Assembly (NCBI GenBank): GCA_036654415.1
Contig: JAVVSB010000015.1
Span: forward strand, 1 to 39,653
DNA from: Mucinivorans sp036654415
GTDB lineage: Bacteria > Bacteroidota > Bacteroidia > Bacteroidales > Rikenellaceae
Direction: 5' to 3'
DNA length: 39,653 nt
Shown here: positions 31,426 to 39,523 of the stretch, piece by piece
Layout: each line of letters begins with the position of its first letter
Position numbering within the stretch: position 1 is the stretch's first letter
Notes under the pieces: model-generated
Seen by the model: only the letters and a program-made list of their open reading frames with translations
What the model was told of the DNA's origin: nothing
The model's database searches: none
Program-made: the position numbers and the translations under genes

Positions 31426-33810
31426 TTAATATGTTAGCATTTCACCCTCGGCATTGGTCCACTGAGTTGAATTAGGAGCCAAGAACTGGAAACCAATAGG
31501 ACTCCAATTATTAGGCCAACCATCCTTAATCATATTGTTGAAGACCAACTTAAAGGCATGTTTGCCTGAGGCCAAAGCCTTTTGAGACTTCATCCGGTTG
31601 TGACGACTAAGTTTTGGATTATCTATAACCTGAACCCCATCAATCCAGAGTTGGTCCATATCGGTGGTAAAGGTGTAAACTCCATCGGTGGGAAGAGTAA
31701 CATACCCCTCAAAAATGGCCAAAGATGGTTTTTTCATATCCCATAGGTTTCCTTCATGGAATTTGGTTACCACAGTGTCGCCACCAAAAGTAAGGTTATC
31801 GTACTGAGCGGCATCGGTATGAAGACCAGCAGCCACACGTAAACGAACACCCTGACCTGCTGTTTGACCAGCGGAGAGCTTCACTACCCCATCATAGGTT
31901 TTAGGTTCCACACTTGGAGCCAGAGTCTCTTTGACAACTGGGATAGAACGGGCCTTAGATAGTTTATTGCTAGGCAACATGGTAGCAATCTTAACTACAC
32001 TATTGGAAGCTGTAATTGCAACAACCTTATCATAAAGTTTGGAGCTGGCCGTAGGTTCACTTCCATTGGTGGTGTAGACCATTGGATAGTTACGAGTATT
32101 GCTAAAAACAAGCAGAGCTGAATCACCAGTAAAAACTACATTTTGAGTCAAAACACCCTCGGGCATAGGAATATGGTAGTTGATGTTATGGAAATCAAGA
32201 CGGACATAGGCGTTATTGATACGTCGTTCAAAAGAGTCATAATCTTTTTTGGCAGCAGGCGACCAGGTAAGTTCGGCCAAAGCCAAAATACGAGGATAAA
32301 TCATATACTCCATACCAGCCGCACTAAGCATATATTCAGTCCAAATATTAGACTGAGCACCAATAATAAACTTCTGTTTGTCAGCAGGCAAATCGGCAGG
32401 CACTGGCTCATAAGCATAAGTCTTAGATAGTGGGTCAAAGCCTCCGATGGTAGTGGGTTCAACCTCGGCCGCACCCTGGAACTGGTCAAGATACATACCA
32501 CCTGGACCAGGAGTCATAATCACGTCATGGTCTTGTTGAGCAGCGGCCAAACCGCCTTGCTCTCCACGCCAACTCATCACTGTGGCCGAAGGGGCTAGAC
32601 CTCCTTCAAGAATTTCGTCCCAACCAATCATCTTTTTACCTTTGGTGTTCAAGAATTTTTCAACACGCGTTACGGCGTAGCTCTGGAGCTGCTCCTCAAC
32701 TGAGTGTTTGGCCCCTGTTTTGTCCATCTTGACCTTGAGTCCTAACTCTTTGGCTCGAGCCTGGCATAGAGGGCACTCAACCCAGCGATTTTTGGGGCAC
32801 TCATCCGCTCCAATATGAAAATACTCAGATGGAAAGAGTTCAACAACCTCTGAAATAATATCTTCCAGCAAACCAAAAGTCTCCTCTTTACCCACACAGA
32901 AAACATCCTCTTCAACACCCCAAATAATGCGAGGAGTGAATGGGCCACCCTTGCAAGAGTACTCAGGATAGGCTGTCAGGGCTGCCAAGGCGTGGCCTGG
33001 AAGCTCAATTTCAGGAATAACGTCAATATAACGTTCGGCAGCATAGGCCACCACCTCTTTAATTTGTTCTTGGGTGTAGAAAAATGGACCGTAGGTGGAG
33101 CTGTCACCCTCGGTACGGACCGAACCAAGCTCTGTGAGTTTTGGGTATTTTTTAATCTCGATGCGCCAGCCTTGGTCATCAGTTAGGTGCCAGTGAAAAC
33201 GATTGATTTTATACATAGCCAACACATCCAACTGTTTTTTAACATCCTCGACACTCATAAAGTGGCGAACCACGTCAAGCATCATACCACGGTAGGCAAA
33301 GCGAGGCTCATCTTTAACCTCGACCGAAGGAAGTGTCCAAGCTATATTCTTGACAGTCTCGGGGCTCTCAATTTCGGCAGGCAAAAGCTGCAAAAGTGTT
33401 TGCACACCATAAAAAGCACCCTGAGGGGTACGAGATTTGATGGTAACTCCCTTTGACGAGCTACTAAGTAGATAGCCCTCCATACCAACAGGAACACGAG
33501 TGTCTATCTCCAGTGAAATAACATTAGTCTTAGGTACCGAAGCTGAATCAGACATCTCGTAACAATGAATTTCATAACCCGTAGAGCCCTTAATCTTATC
33601 AGTCAAATAGGTCGCCACTCCAGTAAAATCCTTGGTAGAGGTTACAATAACAGTACCATCGGTAATGGTAAATAGAGTACTGTCGGTTACAGTTAACTCA
33701 GCAGGGACGGGAATCACATTGATGCCCTCATTGTAGACTTTGTTCTCGGCTTCACCCGAGCAGCCCATAACTACTGCTGCCACTAAGGCAGTAAATAGGA
33801 TTTGTTTCAT
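31426..33810 (-). CDS. GH20 beta-N-acetylhexosaminidase lipoprotein
   Basis: A 794-residue glycoside hydrolase removing terminal GlcNAc or GalNAc from glycans. The signal peptide ends in a lipobox AVVMGC with lipidated Cys17, so the enzyme is probably anchored in the outer membrane. An N-terminal GH20b domain (about 30-155) precedes the catalytic barrel, which contains FHWHLTDDQGWRIEIKKYP and the catalytic pair Asp336-Glu337 in HIGADECPKNRW. A short beta-sandwich with the chitobiase-type C-terminal motif (VYTTNGSEPTASSKLY) and a PA14-like carbohydrate-binding domain (about 655-790) follow. The architecture suits host or dietary glycan foraging in a gut-type bacterium. No susCD pair is adjacent. 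A terminator follows it. Confidence 0.96.
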   Translation of the reverse strand: MKQILFTALVAAVVMGCSGEAENKVYNEGINVIPVPAELTVTDSTLFTITDGTVIVTSTKDFTGVATYLTDKIKGSTGYEIHCYEMSDSASVPKTNVISLEIDTRVPVGMEGYLLSSSSKGVTIKSRTPQGAFYGVQTLLQLLPAEIESPETVKNIAWTLPSVEVKDEPRFAYRGMMLDVVRHFMSVEDVKKQLDVLAMYKINRFHWHLTDDQGWRIEIKKYPKLTELGSVRTEGDSSTYGPFFYTQEQIKEVVAYAAERYIDVIPEIELPGHALAALTAYPEYSCKGGPFTPRIIWGVEEDVFCVGKEETFGLLEDIISEVVELFPSEYFHIGADECPKNRWVECPLCQARAKELGLKVKMDKTGAKHSVEEQLQSYAVTRVEKFLNTKGKKMIGWDEILEGGLAPSATVMSWRGEQGGLAAAQQDHDVIMTPGPGGMYLDQFQGAAEVEPTTIGGFDPLSKTYAYEPVPADLPADKQKFIIGAQSNIWTEYMLSAAGMEYMIYPRILALAELTWSPAAKKDYDSFERRINNAYVRLDFHNINYHIPMPEGVLTQNVVFTGDSALLVFSNTRNYPMVYTTNGSEPTASSKLYDKVVAITASNSVVKIATMLPSNKLSKARSIPVVKETLAPSVEPKTYDGVVKLSAGQTAGQGVRLRVAAGLHTDAAQYDNLTFGGDTVVTKFHEGNLWDMKKPSLAIFEGYVTLPTDGVYTFTTDMDQLWIDGVQVIDNPKLSRHNRMKSQKALASGKHAFKLVFNNMIKDGWPNNWSPIGFQFLAPNSTQWTNAEGEMLTY

Positions 33811-33821
33811 TGATTATTATT

Positions 33822-33843
33822 TAGGTTTAAAATAGGTTTAAAA
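33822..33843. repeat. Tandem 11-bp repeat upstream of hexosaminidase
   Basis: TAGGTTTAAAA occurs twice in perfect tandem (33822-33832 and 33833-33843), starting 11 bases upstream of the hexosaminidase ATG. One helical turn spacing is compatible with paired regulator sites, but chance in AT-rich DNA is also possible. Confidence 0.5.
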
Positions 33844-33911
33844 ATTACTTTTAAAATCTGTAATGGTTATCCCCCCATGCCAGGGACCAGCCACGCACAA
33901 TCTGCGCAACC

Positions 33912-35192
33912 TTACCAGGCAAACAGAGGGTACTTGCCCATCAACTCATTGACCTGACTGCGAACCGAAGCTATAACAGTTTGGTCATCAGGTGCCGAAA
34001 GCACACGGTCAATCATGTCAACAATAATGGCCATCTGAGCCTCCTTCAAACCGCGAGTGGTAATGGCTGGAGTACCCACACGAATACCAGAGGTCTGAAA
34101 AGGTGAACGACTGTCGAAAGGGACCATATTTTTATTGGTCGTTATGTCGGCTGCCACAAGCGCATTCTCGGCTTTTTTACCAGTAAGCTCAGGGAACTTA
34201 CTACGTAAATCAATCAACATCAAATGGTTGTCGGTACCACCAGAGGCCAGCGTATACCCCTTGTCCATAAAGGCCTTAGCCATGGCCTGAGCATTGGCAA
34301 TAACCTGCTTTTGATACTCCTTGTACGATGGGTCAAGAGCCTCGCCAAAAGCAACGGCCTTGGCAGCAATAACGTGCTCCAATGGGCCACCCTGAACGCC
34401 AGGGAAGACAGAAGAGTTGAGCATGGCACTTATCATCTTGGTCTCGCCCTTGGGGGTCTTCACTCCCCATGGATTAGGGAAGTCCTTACCCACAAGGATA
34501 ATACCACCTCGAGGGCCACGTAAAGTTTTGTGAGTGGTAGAGGTGACAATATGGGCATACTCCACAGGATTATTGAGTAAACCAGCTGCTATAAGGCCTG
34601 CCGTGTGGGCCATATCGACCCAGAGAATGGCTCCAACCTTGTCGGCAATGGCACGCATACGTTTAAAATCCCATTCGCGAGGATAGGCCGAAGCACCACC
34701 TATTATCATCTTCGGCTTGCACTCCAGAGCCAAAGCCTCCATCTTGTCGTAATCAATCAAACCTGTAGTCTGGTCGACCTGGTAACCAACGGGATTGTAA
34801 AGCAGACCAGAAAAGTTAACCGGAGAGCCATGAGTAAGGTGACCACCATGGGCCAAATCAAGACCAAGAAAGGTGTCGCCAGGCTTCATGACAGTGAAAA
34901 AAACCGACATATTGGCCTGAGCACCCGAGTGTGGTTGCACATTGGCATACTCGGCACCATAAATCTGGCAGATGCGGTCGATGGCTGTCTGCTCAACTTT
35001 GTCCACCACCTGGCAACCACCATAATAACGAGCTGCGGGATAACCCTCGGCATATTTGTTGGTCAGACATGACCCCTGAGCCTCCATAACTTGTGGGCTA
35101 ACATAATTTTCGGAAGCAATAAGTTCAATTCCGTGTGTCTGGCGAGCATTTTCCTGTTCGATTAATTCAAAAATAGTAGTATCACGTTTCAT
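33912..35192 (-). CDS. glyA: Serine hydroxymethyltransferase
   Basis: A PLP enzyme interconverting serine and glycine with tetrahydrofolate, the main source of one-carbon units. The 426-residue protein has IELIASENYVS near the start, YAEGYPAARYYGGC, HSGAQANMSVF, the LWVDMAHTAGLIAAG loop and the PLP Lys222 in TSTTHKTLRGPRGG. The frame is open to 35225, but the ATG at 35192 (MKRDTTIFELI) is the typical start and lies 30 bases after a -7 box. With gcvP 2.6 kb downstream on the same strand, the two could share glycine metabolism but are separated by the hexosaminidase gene and its terminator. The 101-bp gap after glyA holds only a weak GCGCA/TGTGC hairpin. Confidence 0.97.
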   Translation of the reverse strand: MKRDTTIFELIEQENARQTHGIELIASENYVSPQVMEAQGSCLTNKYAEGYPAARYYGGCQVVDKVEQTAIDRICQIYGAEYANVQPHSGAQANMSVFFTVMKPGDTFLGLDLAHGGHLTHGSPVNFSGLLYNPVGYQVDQTTGLIDYDKMEALALECKPKMIIGGASAYPREWDFKRMRAIADKVGAILWVDMAHTAGLIAAGLLNNPVEYAHIVTSTTHKTLRGPRGGIILVGKDFPNPWGVKTPKGETKMISAMLNSSVFPGVQGGPLEHVIAAKAVAFGEALDPSYKEYQKQVIANAQAMAKAFMDKGYTLASGGTDNHLMLIDLRSKFPELTGKKAENALVAADITTNKNMVPFDSRSPFQTSGIRVGTPAITTRGLKEAQMAIIVDMIDRVLSAPDDQTVIASVRSQVNELMGKYPLFAW

Positions 35193-35222
35193 AGTTTTAC
35201 GATTGATTAAATAATTTGGTAT

Positions 35223-35230
35223 CAAAGGTA
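35223..35230 (-). promoter_or_regulatory. Candidate -7 box for glyA
   Basis: Read leftwards the site is TACCTTTG, a full TAnnTTTG match 30 bases before the glyA ATG in an AT-rich 107-bp gap. A -33 TTTG at the right distance was not found. Confidence 0.45.
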
Positions 35231-35299
35231 TGAATATTTTTTTATTTAGAATCTGTTTAAATCTCTTTTCTCAATATAGAAAGAAATTCAAATAGCCTT

Positions 35300-37555
35300 T
35301 TACATTACAACCAGCCTAGCAAATTTTTCGAGCAGGGTCTTCTCACCCACCGTTTCAAAGAGCACCGTCACACGAATATCTTTGGCCACACGCTCCAGGG
35401 CGGTAACCCTACCTCGGCCAAAACGGATGTGACGTACCACGGCACCTACTTTCAATTCCCCCGAACTTTCTACTGTTTCGGATGGTGTTTGTTCTGTTGG
35501 CACCTCAAGTGCTGTTTTTTGTAACATTGTTTTTGGTTGTTGACTGAATTTAGGACTATTATTGGTGGAGCTAAATCGAGGTTGCGGAGACTCAGACTCC
35601 TCAACATCAAGATATTCCTTGTCAATCTCTTTAATAAAGCGGCTGGGGGCACAATCTACATATTCGCCCCAGCGAAAACGACTTGTGGCATAAGATAGAG
35701 TCACACGACGCTCACCACGGGTCAGAGCTACATAGAATAGGCGACGTTCCTCCTCTATCTCTTGGTCGTCACCTTGACGCAAGGAGGGGAAAAGATTCTC
35801 TTCCAGGCCCACGATGTAGGTATAACGGAACTCCAAACCCTTACTGGAGTGGACTGTGAGCATGGTTACAGCATCCAACTCCTCTTTGCTCTGGGGGTCT
35901 ATCTCGGTCATGAGCGAGACCTCGGAAAGCCAGTCGGTGATACTCACTCCTTGAGGTTCTTCACGCTCGGTGGTTACAAAAGTTTTGATGGAGTTGAGCA
36001 ACTCCTCGACATTTTCGCCACGAGCTATATCCTCAATGAGGCGGCTATTCTTGAAGTGTTGAATGATGCCCGAACGGTTAGATAGCTCCATGGCAAATTC
36101 GTAAGCATCGGTTTGATTAATACGCTCACCAATGGTCGAAAAAATATCAACAAAACTCTGTAAAGCCTTAACAGCCACACCACGGATACCCATATCGGCG
36201 GGCGCAGTGGTACGGATAATATCGAACATAGAGCAGCCACGTTCAGAGGCGCTCATGGCGATTTTGGCCAACGAGGTCTCGCCAATGCCACGAGCTGGAA
36301 AGTTGATGATACGTCTGAGAGCTTCATCGTCGCGTCCATTGACCGCCAAACGGAGATAGGCCAACATATCCTTAACTTCGGCACGCTGATAGAAGGATTG
36401 ACCACCGTAAATTTTATAGGCTATGGCCTTACTACGCAGAGCCTCCTCCAAAGCACGCGACTGGGCATTGGTACGATAAAGAATAGCAAAGTGTTGGGGT
36501 TGGGCATCCTCCAGACGCATGGTACGCCCGATGTCACCTGCAATACGCGCAGCCTCTTCACGGTCACTTCCGTGGCACAAAACTCGGATGGGGTCTCCTT
36601 GGCCCATCTCCGAAAAAAGTTTCTTGGGCAGGCGGTGCTCGTTATGGTCAATGAGCGAATTGGCTGCATTGACAATGGTGCTGGTGGAACGGTAATTCTG
36701 CTCCAATTTGACAATCTGAGCCGAGGGATAGTCGGTCTGGAACTTCAAAATATTTTCAATCCTCGCCCCACGGAACGAATAGATACTCTGTGAGTCGTCA
36801 CCAACCACACATATATTACCATGAGAGGAGGCCAACCGTTTGAGAATAAGGTATTGTGAGAAGTTAGTATCTTGATACTCGTCAACTAAAATATATTTAA
36901 AACGTTCGGAATACTGAGTGGCTAATTCGAGGTGATCGCGTAACAAAATATTCATATACAACAATATATCATCAAAATCCATAGCCCCATTGGCACGACA
37001 CCGTTTCATATACTTGTCGTAAATCTGGTAAATTTGTGGGCAGCGCATCTCGCGGTCTTCATCCAAGAGGTGATTACGTGTGGCATAAATTTCAGGTAGC
37101 AACAAGTTGTTCTTGGCCAAGGATATACGCGAGCTGACTAAGTTTGGCTTATATTTGTCATCAGGAAGTTCCATTTCCTTGATAATAAGCTTTATCACAT
37201 TGACCGAATCGCTTTTGTCATATATGGTAAAGTCAGATGGGAAACCCAACAGAGAGGCATTATCGCCCAAAAAACGGCGAAAAACACCGTGGAAAGTGCC
37301 CATGGTAAGCCCACGAAGCATCTCGGGCGGTATACTCTGACAGATACGCGTACGCATCTCTTTGGCTGCTTTGTTGGTGAAGGTCAGCGAAAGAATATTC
37401 CATGGTTTAACCCCACTATCCAACATATGGGCAATACGAGCCGTAAGAGTACGGGTCTTGCCACTTCCAGCACCTGCTATAATAAGAGTGGCCCCCTCAA
37501 AATTGTCAACAGCCTTACGCTGCGGGGCATTGAGCCCCTCAAATATATCTACCAT
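35300..37555 (-). CDS. uvrD: UvrD/PcrA-family DNA helicase
   Basis: A 751-residue superfamily 1A, 3'-5' helicase for nucleotide excision repair, mismatch repair and clearing recombinase from DNA. Motif Q and Walker A (LNAPQRKAVDNFEG then GAGSGKT at 28-34), motif II DEYQDTN, motif III GDDSQSIYSFRGA, motif IV QNYRST, motif V VHSSKGLEF and motif VI ALTRGERRVTLS are all present. After a variable Ser/Gln-rich stretch the C-terminus has a Tudor-like fold (VRHIRFGRGRVTALE) used by PcrA to contact RNA polymerase. The ATG at 37555 overlapped the original ung stop codon, so ung and this gene probably form an operon. Confidence 0.96.
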   Translation of the reverse strand: MVDIFEGLNAPQRKAVDNFEGATLIIAGAGSGKTRTLTARIAHMLDSGVKPWNILSLTFTNKAAKEMRTRICQSIPPEMLRGLTMGTFHGVFRRFLGDNASLLGFPSDFTIYDKSDSVNVIKLIIKEMELPDDKYKPNLVSSRISLAKNNLLLPEIYATRNHLLDEDREMRCPQIYQIYDKYMKRCRANGAMDFDDILLYMNILLRDHLELATQYSERFKYILVDEYQDTNFSQYLILKRLASSHGNICVVGDDSQSIYSFRGARIENILKFQTDYPSAQIVKLEQNYRSTSTIVNAANSLIDHNEHRLPKKLFSEMGQGDPIRVLCHGSDREEAARIAGDIGRTMRLEDAQPQHFAILYRTNAQSRALEEALRSKAIAYKIYGGQSFYQRAEVKDMLAYLRLAVNGRDDEALRRIINFPARGIGETSLAKIAMSASERGCSMFDIIRTTAPADMGIRGVAVKALQSFVDIFSTIGERINQTDAYEFAMELSNRSGIIQHFKNSRLIEDIARGENVEELLNSIKTFVTTEREEPQGVSITDWLSEVSLMTEIDPQSKEELDAVTMLTVHSSKGLEFRYTYIVGLEENLFPSLRQGDDQEIEEERRLFYVALTRGERRVTLSYATSRFRWGEYVDCAPSRFIKEIDKEYLDVEESESPQPRFSSTNNSPKFSQQPKTMLQKTALEVPTEQTPSETVESSGELKVGAVVRHIRFGRGRVTALERVAKDIRVTVLFETVGEKTLLEKFARLVVM

Positions 37556-38183
37556 GTAATTCTATTTTCACCTAAGTATTCATTGGCCCGCTCAAAATGA
37601 TTGTCACACCCTGCACTACAAGCGAAACCTCGATAGACCGAGAGCGGAGATGGATGAGCACCAAATTATTATTTCTATCAACTTTTTTTGCCTTTGCCTG
37701 AGCATAAGCTCCCCAAAGCATATAGACCACCCCTTGGCGACGCTGATTTAGAACCTCGATGACCGCATCGGTAAATGGCTCCCAACCATGACCCTGATGC
37801 GAATTGGCACGCCCCTGCTCAACCGTCAAAACAGCATTAAGCAACAACACCCCTTGGGCGGCCCAAAGGTGCAAATTACCATCTCCACCAGCCTTCTTAA
37901 CAATATTACGCAGCGATGGGGGCACCTTGACACCAGGCTCCACAGCAAATGCCAAACCACACGCCTGAGATGGCTCGTGGTAGGGGTCCTGCCCCAAAAT
38001 CACAACCCGCACCTGCTCAAAGGGGCAGAGGTCGAAAGCTCGAAAAATATTTTCGCGTGAAGGATAACACGTCGTGGTGGCATACTGATGTTCAAGAAAA
38101 GCCGAAAGGTCAGCAAAATAAGGTTTTGCAAACTCATTTTGCAAAACCTCGCGCCAGCTACCTTTTAACTCGGGGAAAAACAT
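37549..38183 (-). pseudogene. ung: Uracil-DNA glycosylase, frameshifted near the 3' end
   Basis: Family 1 uracil-DNA glycosylase removes uracil from DNA. Residues 1-176 are normal: LGQDPYHE with catalytic Asp66 and uracil-binding His69, GVLLLNAVLTVEQGRANSH, and WGAYAQAKAKK. After NNNLVL the frame breaks. The annotatable ORF runs on with unrelated residues to a stop at 37574-37572 (203 residues) and lacks the essential HPSPLS loop with its catalytic His. The -1 frame encodes HPSPLSVYRGF, then NHFERANEYLGENRITW and a stop at 37551-37549 overlapping the uvrD ATG, exactly the missing end. The break lies between about 37656 and 37668. The total span is 635 bp, not a multiple of three. This is a real mutation or a sequencing error. 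Confidence 0.88.
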
Positions 38184-38189
38184 ATTCTA

Positions 38190-38197
38190 CAAAGTTA
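38190..38197 (-). promoter_or_regulatory. Candidate -7 box for ung
   Basis: Read leftwards the site is TAACTTTG, a full TAnnTTTG match ending only 6 bases before the ung ATG at 38183. A transcript would be leaderless or nearly so. No -33 TTTG was found at the usual distance. Confidence 0.4.
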
Positions 38198-38231
38198 CGC
38201 TTTTTAAAACGTTTTTTCATAATTAAATTTG

Positions 38232-38239
38232 TAGCTTTG
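38232..38239 (+). promoter_or_regulatory. Candidate -7 box for the PHP-type gene
   Basis: TAGCTTTG matches TAnnTTTG and ends 17 bases before the ATG at 38257. A second overlapping candidate, TAAATTTG, lies a few bases upstream. The -33 region is T-rich without a clear TTTG. Confidence 0.4.
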
Positions 38240-38256
38240 CATAAAAGATTTTTTAA

Positions 38257-39429
38257 ATGATACTAAAAACCATACTTAAAACGCTACTCTCCATTGTATT
38301 AGTGGTGGTGGCCTTAGTTCTATTTTTACAAAGTATAACTAAAATTTATAGCTTTAGTGAATCGGGCAAACCTTTTGCTGGAGATTCAATCTACTTCCCA
38401 TACCAAGGGGTGGATTGGAATCAGCCGTTGATGAAGGCTAACTTTCATGCCCACACCAAGGTAGATGTCAACGGAGACTACACAGCCGAACAATTTCGTG
38501 CAGCCTATGACTCCTCAGCCTACGATATTATCGGCATTGCCGAACACCAAATAATAAACCCTCTGGGCGATATACCATCATACGAACATGGGTGGGGATT
38601 CAATAACTTTCATATCCTAATGTTAGGTTCCACCAAAGTGGATTGGCTAGACAATCCACTGATGATGATGCCTAGTCACCAAATGCAATATAGTATAGAG
38701 CGGTTACGCCACAAGACCACCCTACTCTCGCTAAACCACCCCGAAAGGTGGCGACACTTTGCTTGGAAAAACATAGCCCACTTACGTGGCTTCGACCTCG
38801 TGGAGATGAACCCCAGCCTTGACCCTCGACCTTGGGATTTATTATTGTCCAATGGTTACTACGCCCCCATAATTGCCAGCGATGACTCGCACAGTATCAC
38901 CAACCGTCTGTCATGGTTTCAAAGGTGTTACACCATGGTGGCCACCGAGGCAGACCAATTAATCAACGCCCTACAAAAAGGAAAATCATATGGCGTAATT
39001 GTACCCGTAGAGATTAATCTAAAGGGGTGTCACAAAGAGTTCCCAGTGGTAAAAAGTGTGGACTTTAGGAACGACACCCTAACAGTACGTCTATCGGAAT
39101 TAGCTGATTCGATAATATTTATCGGCCAAAACGGGATGACCAAGCTTATTGCGATGGACACCGATAGCGCATCATATCACTTTGAGTCCAAGGACACCTA
39201 CATCCGCGCTGAGGGGCATCTACGCGGGGGGATAATAATCCGTCTGAATCCGCTCTTTCGTGGAGAGTGGAGCCCTGAAGGGTGGAGCTCGAACGAAGCC
39301 ATAGCACCAGTCAATTATTGGTTAACAACGCTCAACGCCATTGCATGGTTGCTAGGAGGAGTAGTGGTACTACTGCTGCTGATTCCTCTATGGAAAAAAC
39401 GCAATAAGAAGAGACGTTTCCGCAGGTAG
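38257..39429 (+). CDS. Membrane-anchored PHP-type metal-dependent phosphoesterase-like protein
   Basis: A 390-residue protein with an N-terminal membrane helix (about 8-26) and a C-terminal one (about 355-378) followed by a strongly basic tail (WKKRNKKRRFRR). In between lies a PHP-like metal site: HAH at 64-66, Glu96-His97 in GIAEHQ, Asn160-His161 in SLNHPERW and Asp209-Asp210-His212 in ASDDSHS. These match the ligand order of PHP phosphoesterases. Residues 245-345 look like an extra beta domain. The catalytic part is predicted to lie outside the cytoplasm, because the basic tail should stay inside. The substrate is unknown. It is divergent from ung, and two hairpins follow the stop. Confidence 0.7.
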   Translation: MILKTILKTLLSIVLVVVALVLFLQSITKIYSFSESGKPFAGDSIYFPYQGVDWNQPLMKANFHAHTKVDVNGDYTAEQFRAAYDSSAYDIIGIAEHQIINPLGDIPSYEHGWGFNNFHILMLGSTKVDWLDNPLMMMPSHQMQYSIERLRHKTTLLSLNHPERWRHFAWKNIAHLRGFDLVEMNPSLDPRPWDLLLSNGYYAPIIASDDSHSITNRLSWFQRCYTMVATEADQLINALQKGKSYGVIVPVEINLKGCHKEFPVVKSVDFRNDTLTVRLSELADSIIFIGQNGMTKLIAMDTDSASYHFESKDTYIRAEGHLRGGIIIRLNPLFRGEWSPEGWSSNEAIAPVNYWLTTLNAIAWLLGGVVVLLLLIPLWKKRNKKRRFRR

Positions 39430-39442
39430 AACAAAAACCTGC
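39422..39442 (+). terminator. Weak hairpin at end of PHP-type gene
   Basis: GCAGGT at 39422-39427 pairs with ACCTGC at 39437-39442, overlapping the stop codon. Only a short T-containing stretch follows, so termination would be weak on its own. Confidence 0.35.
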
Positions 39443-39458
39443 ATATTTGTCACATTCT

Positions 39459-39490
39459 ACATAGGTCAACACTTTAGAGTCGACCTATGT
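39459..39490. terminator. Hairpin between convergent genes at right edge
   Basis: ACATAGGTC at 39459-39467 pairs exactly with GACCTATGT at 39482-39490 across a 14-base loop that can form three further pairs (ACT/AGT). It lies between the rightward PHP-type gene and a probable leftward gene. There is no strong U-tract, so the terminator assignment is moderate. Confidence 0.5.
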
Positions 39491-39523
39491 TAGAAATTAT
39501 TCCAATTGTACATCCTCCCAAAG

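Noticed and set aside
33845..33911. Possible regulatory RNA in the gap after glyA
   Set aside because: Only a weak GCGCA/TGTGC hairpin with a wobble pair could be drawn; nothing matches a known riboswitch or terminator.
37683..37689. Run of seven A on the ung coding strand as a programmed -1 slippage site
   Set aside because: Slippage there reaches TGA within two codons in the -1 frame, so it cannot join the two parts of ung.
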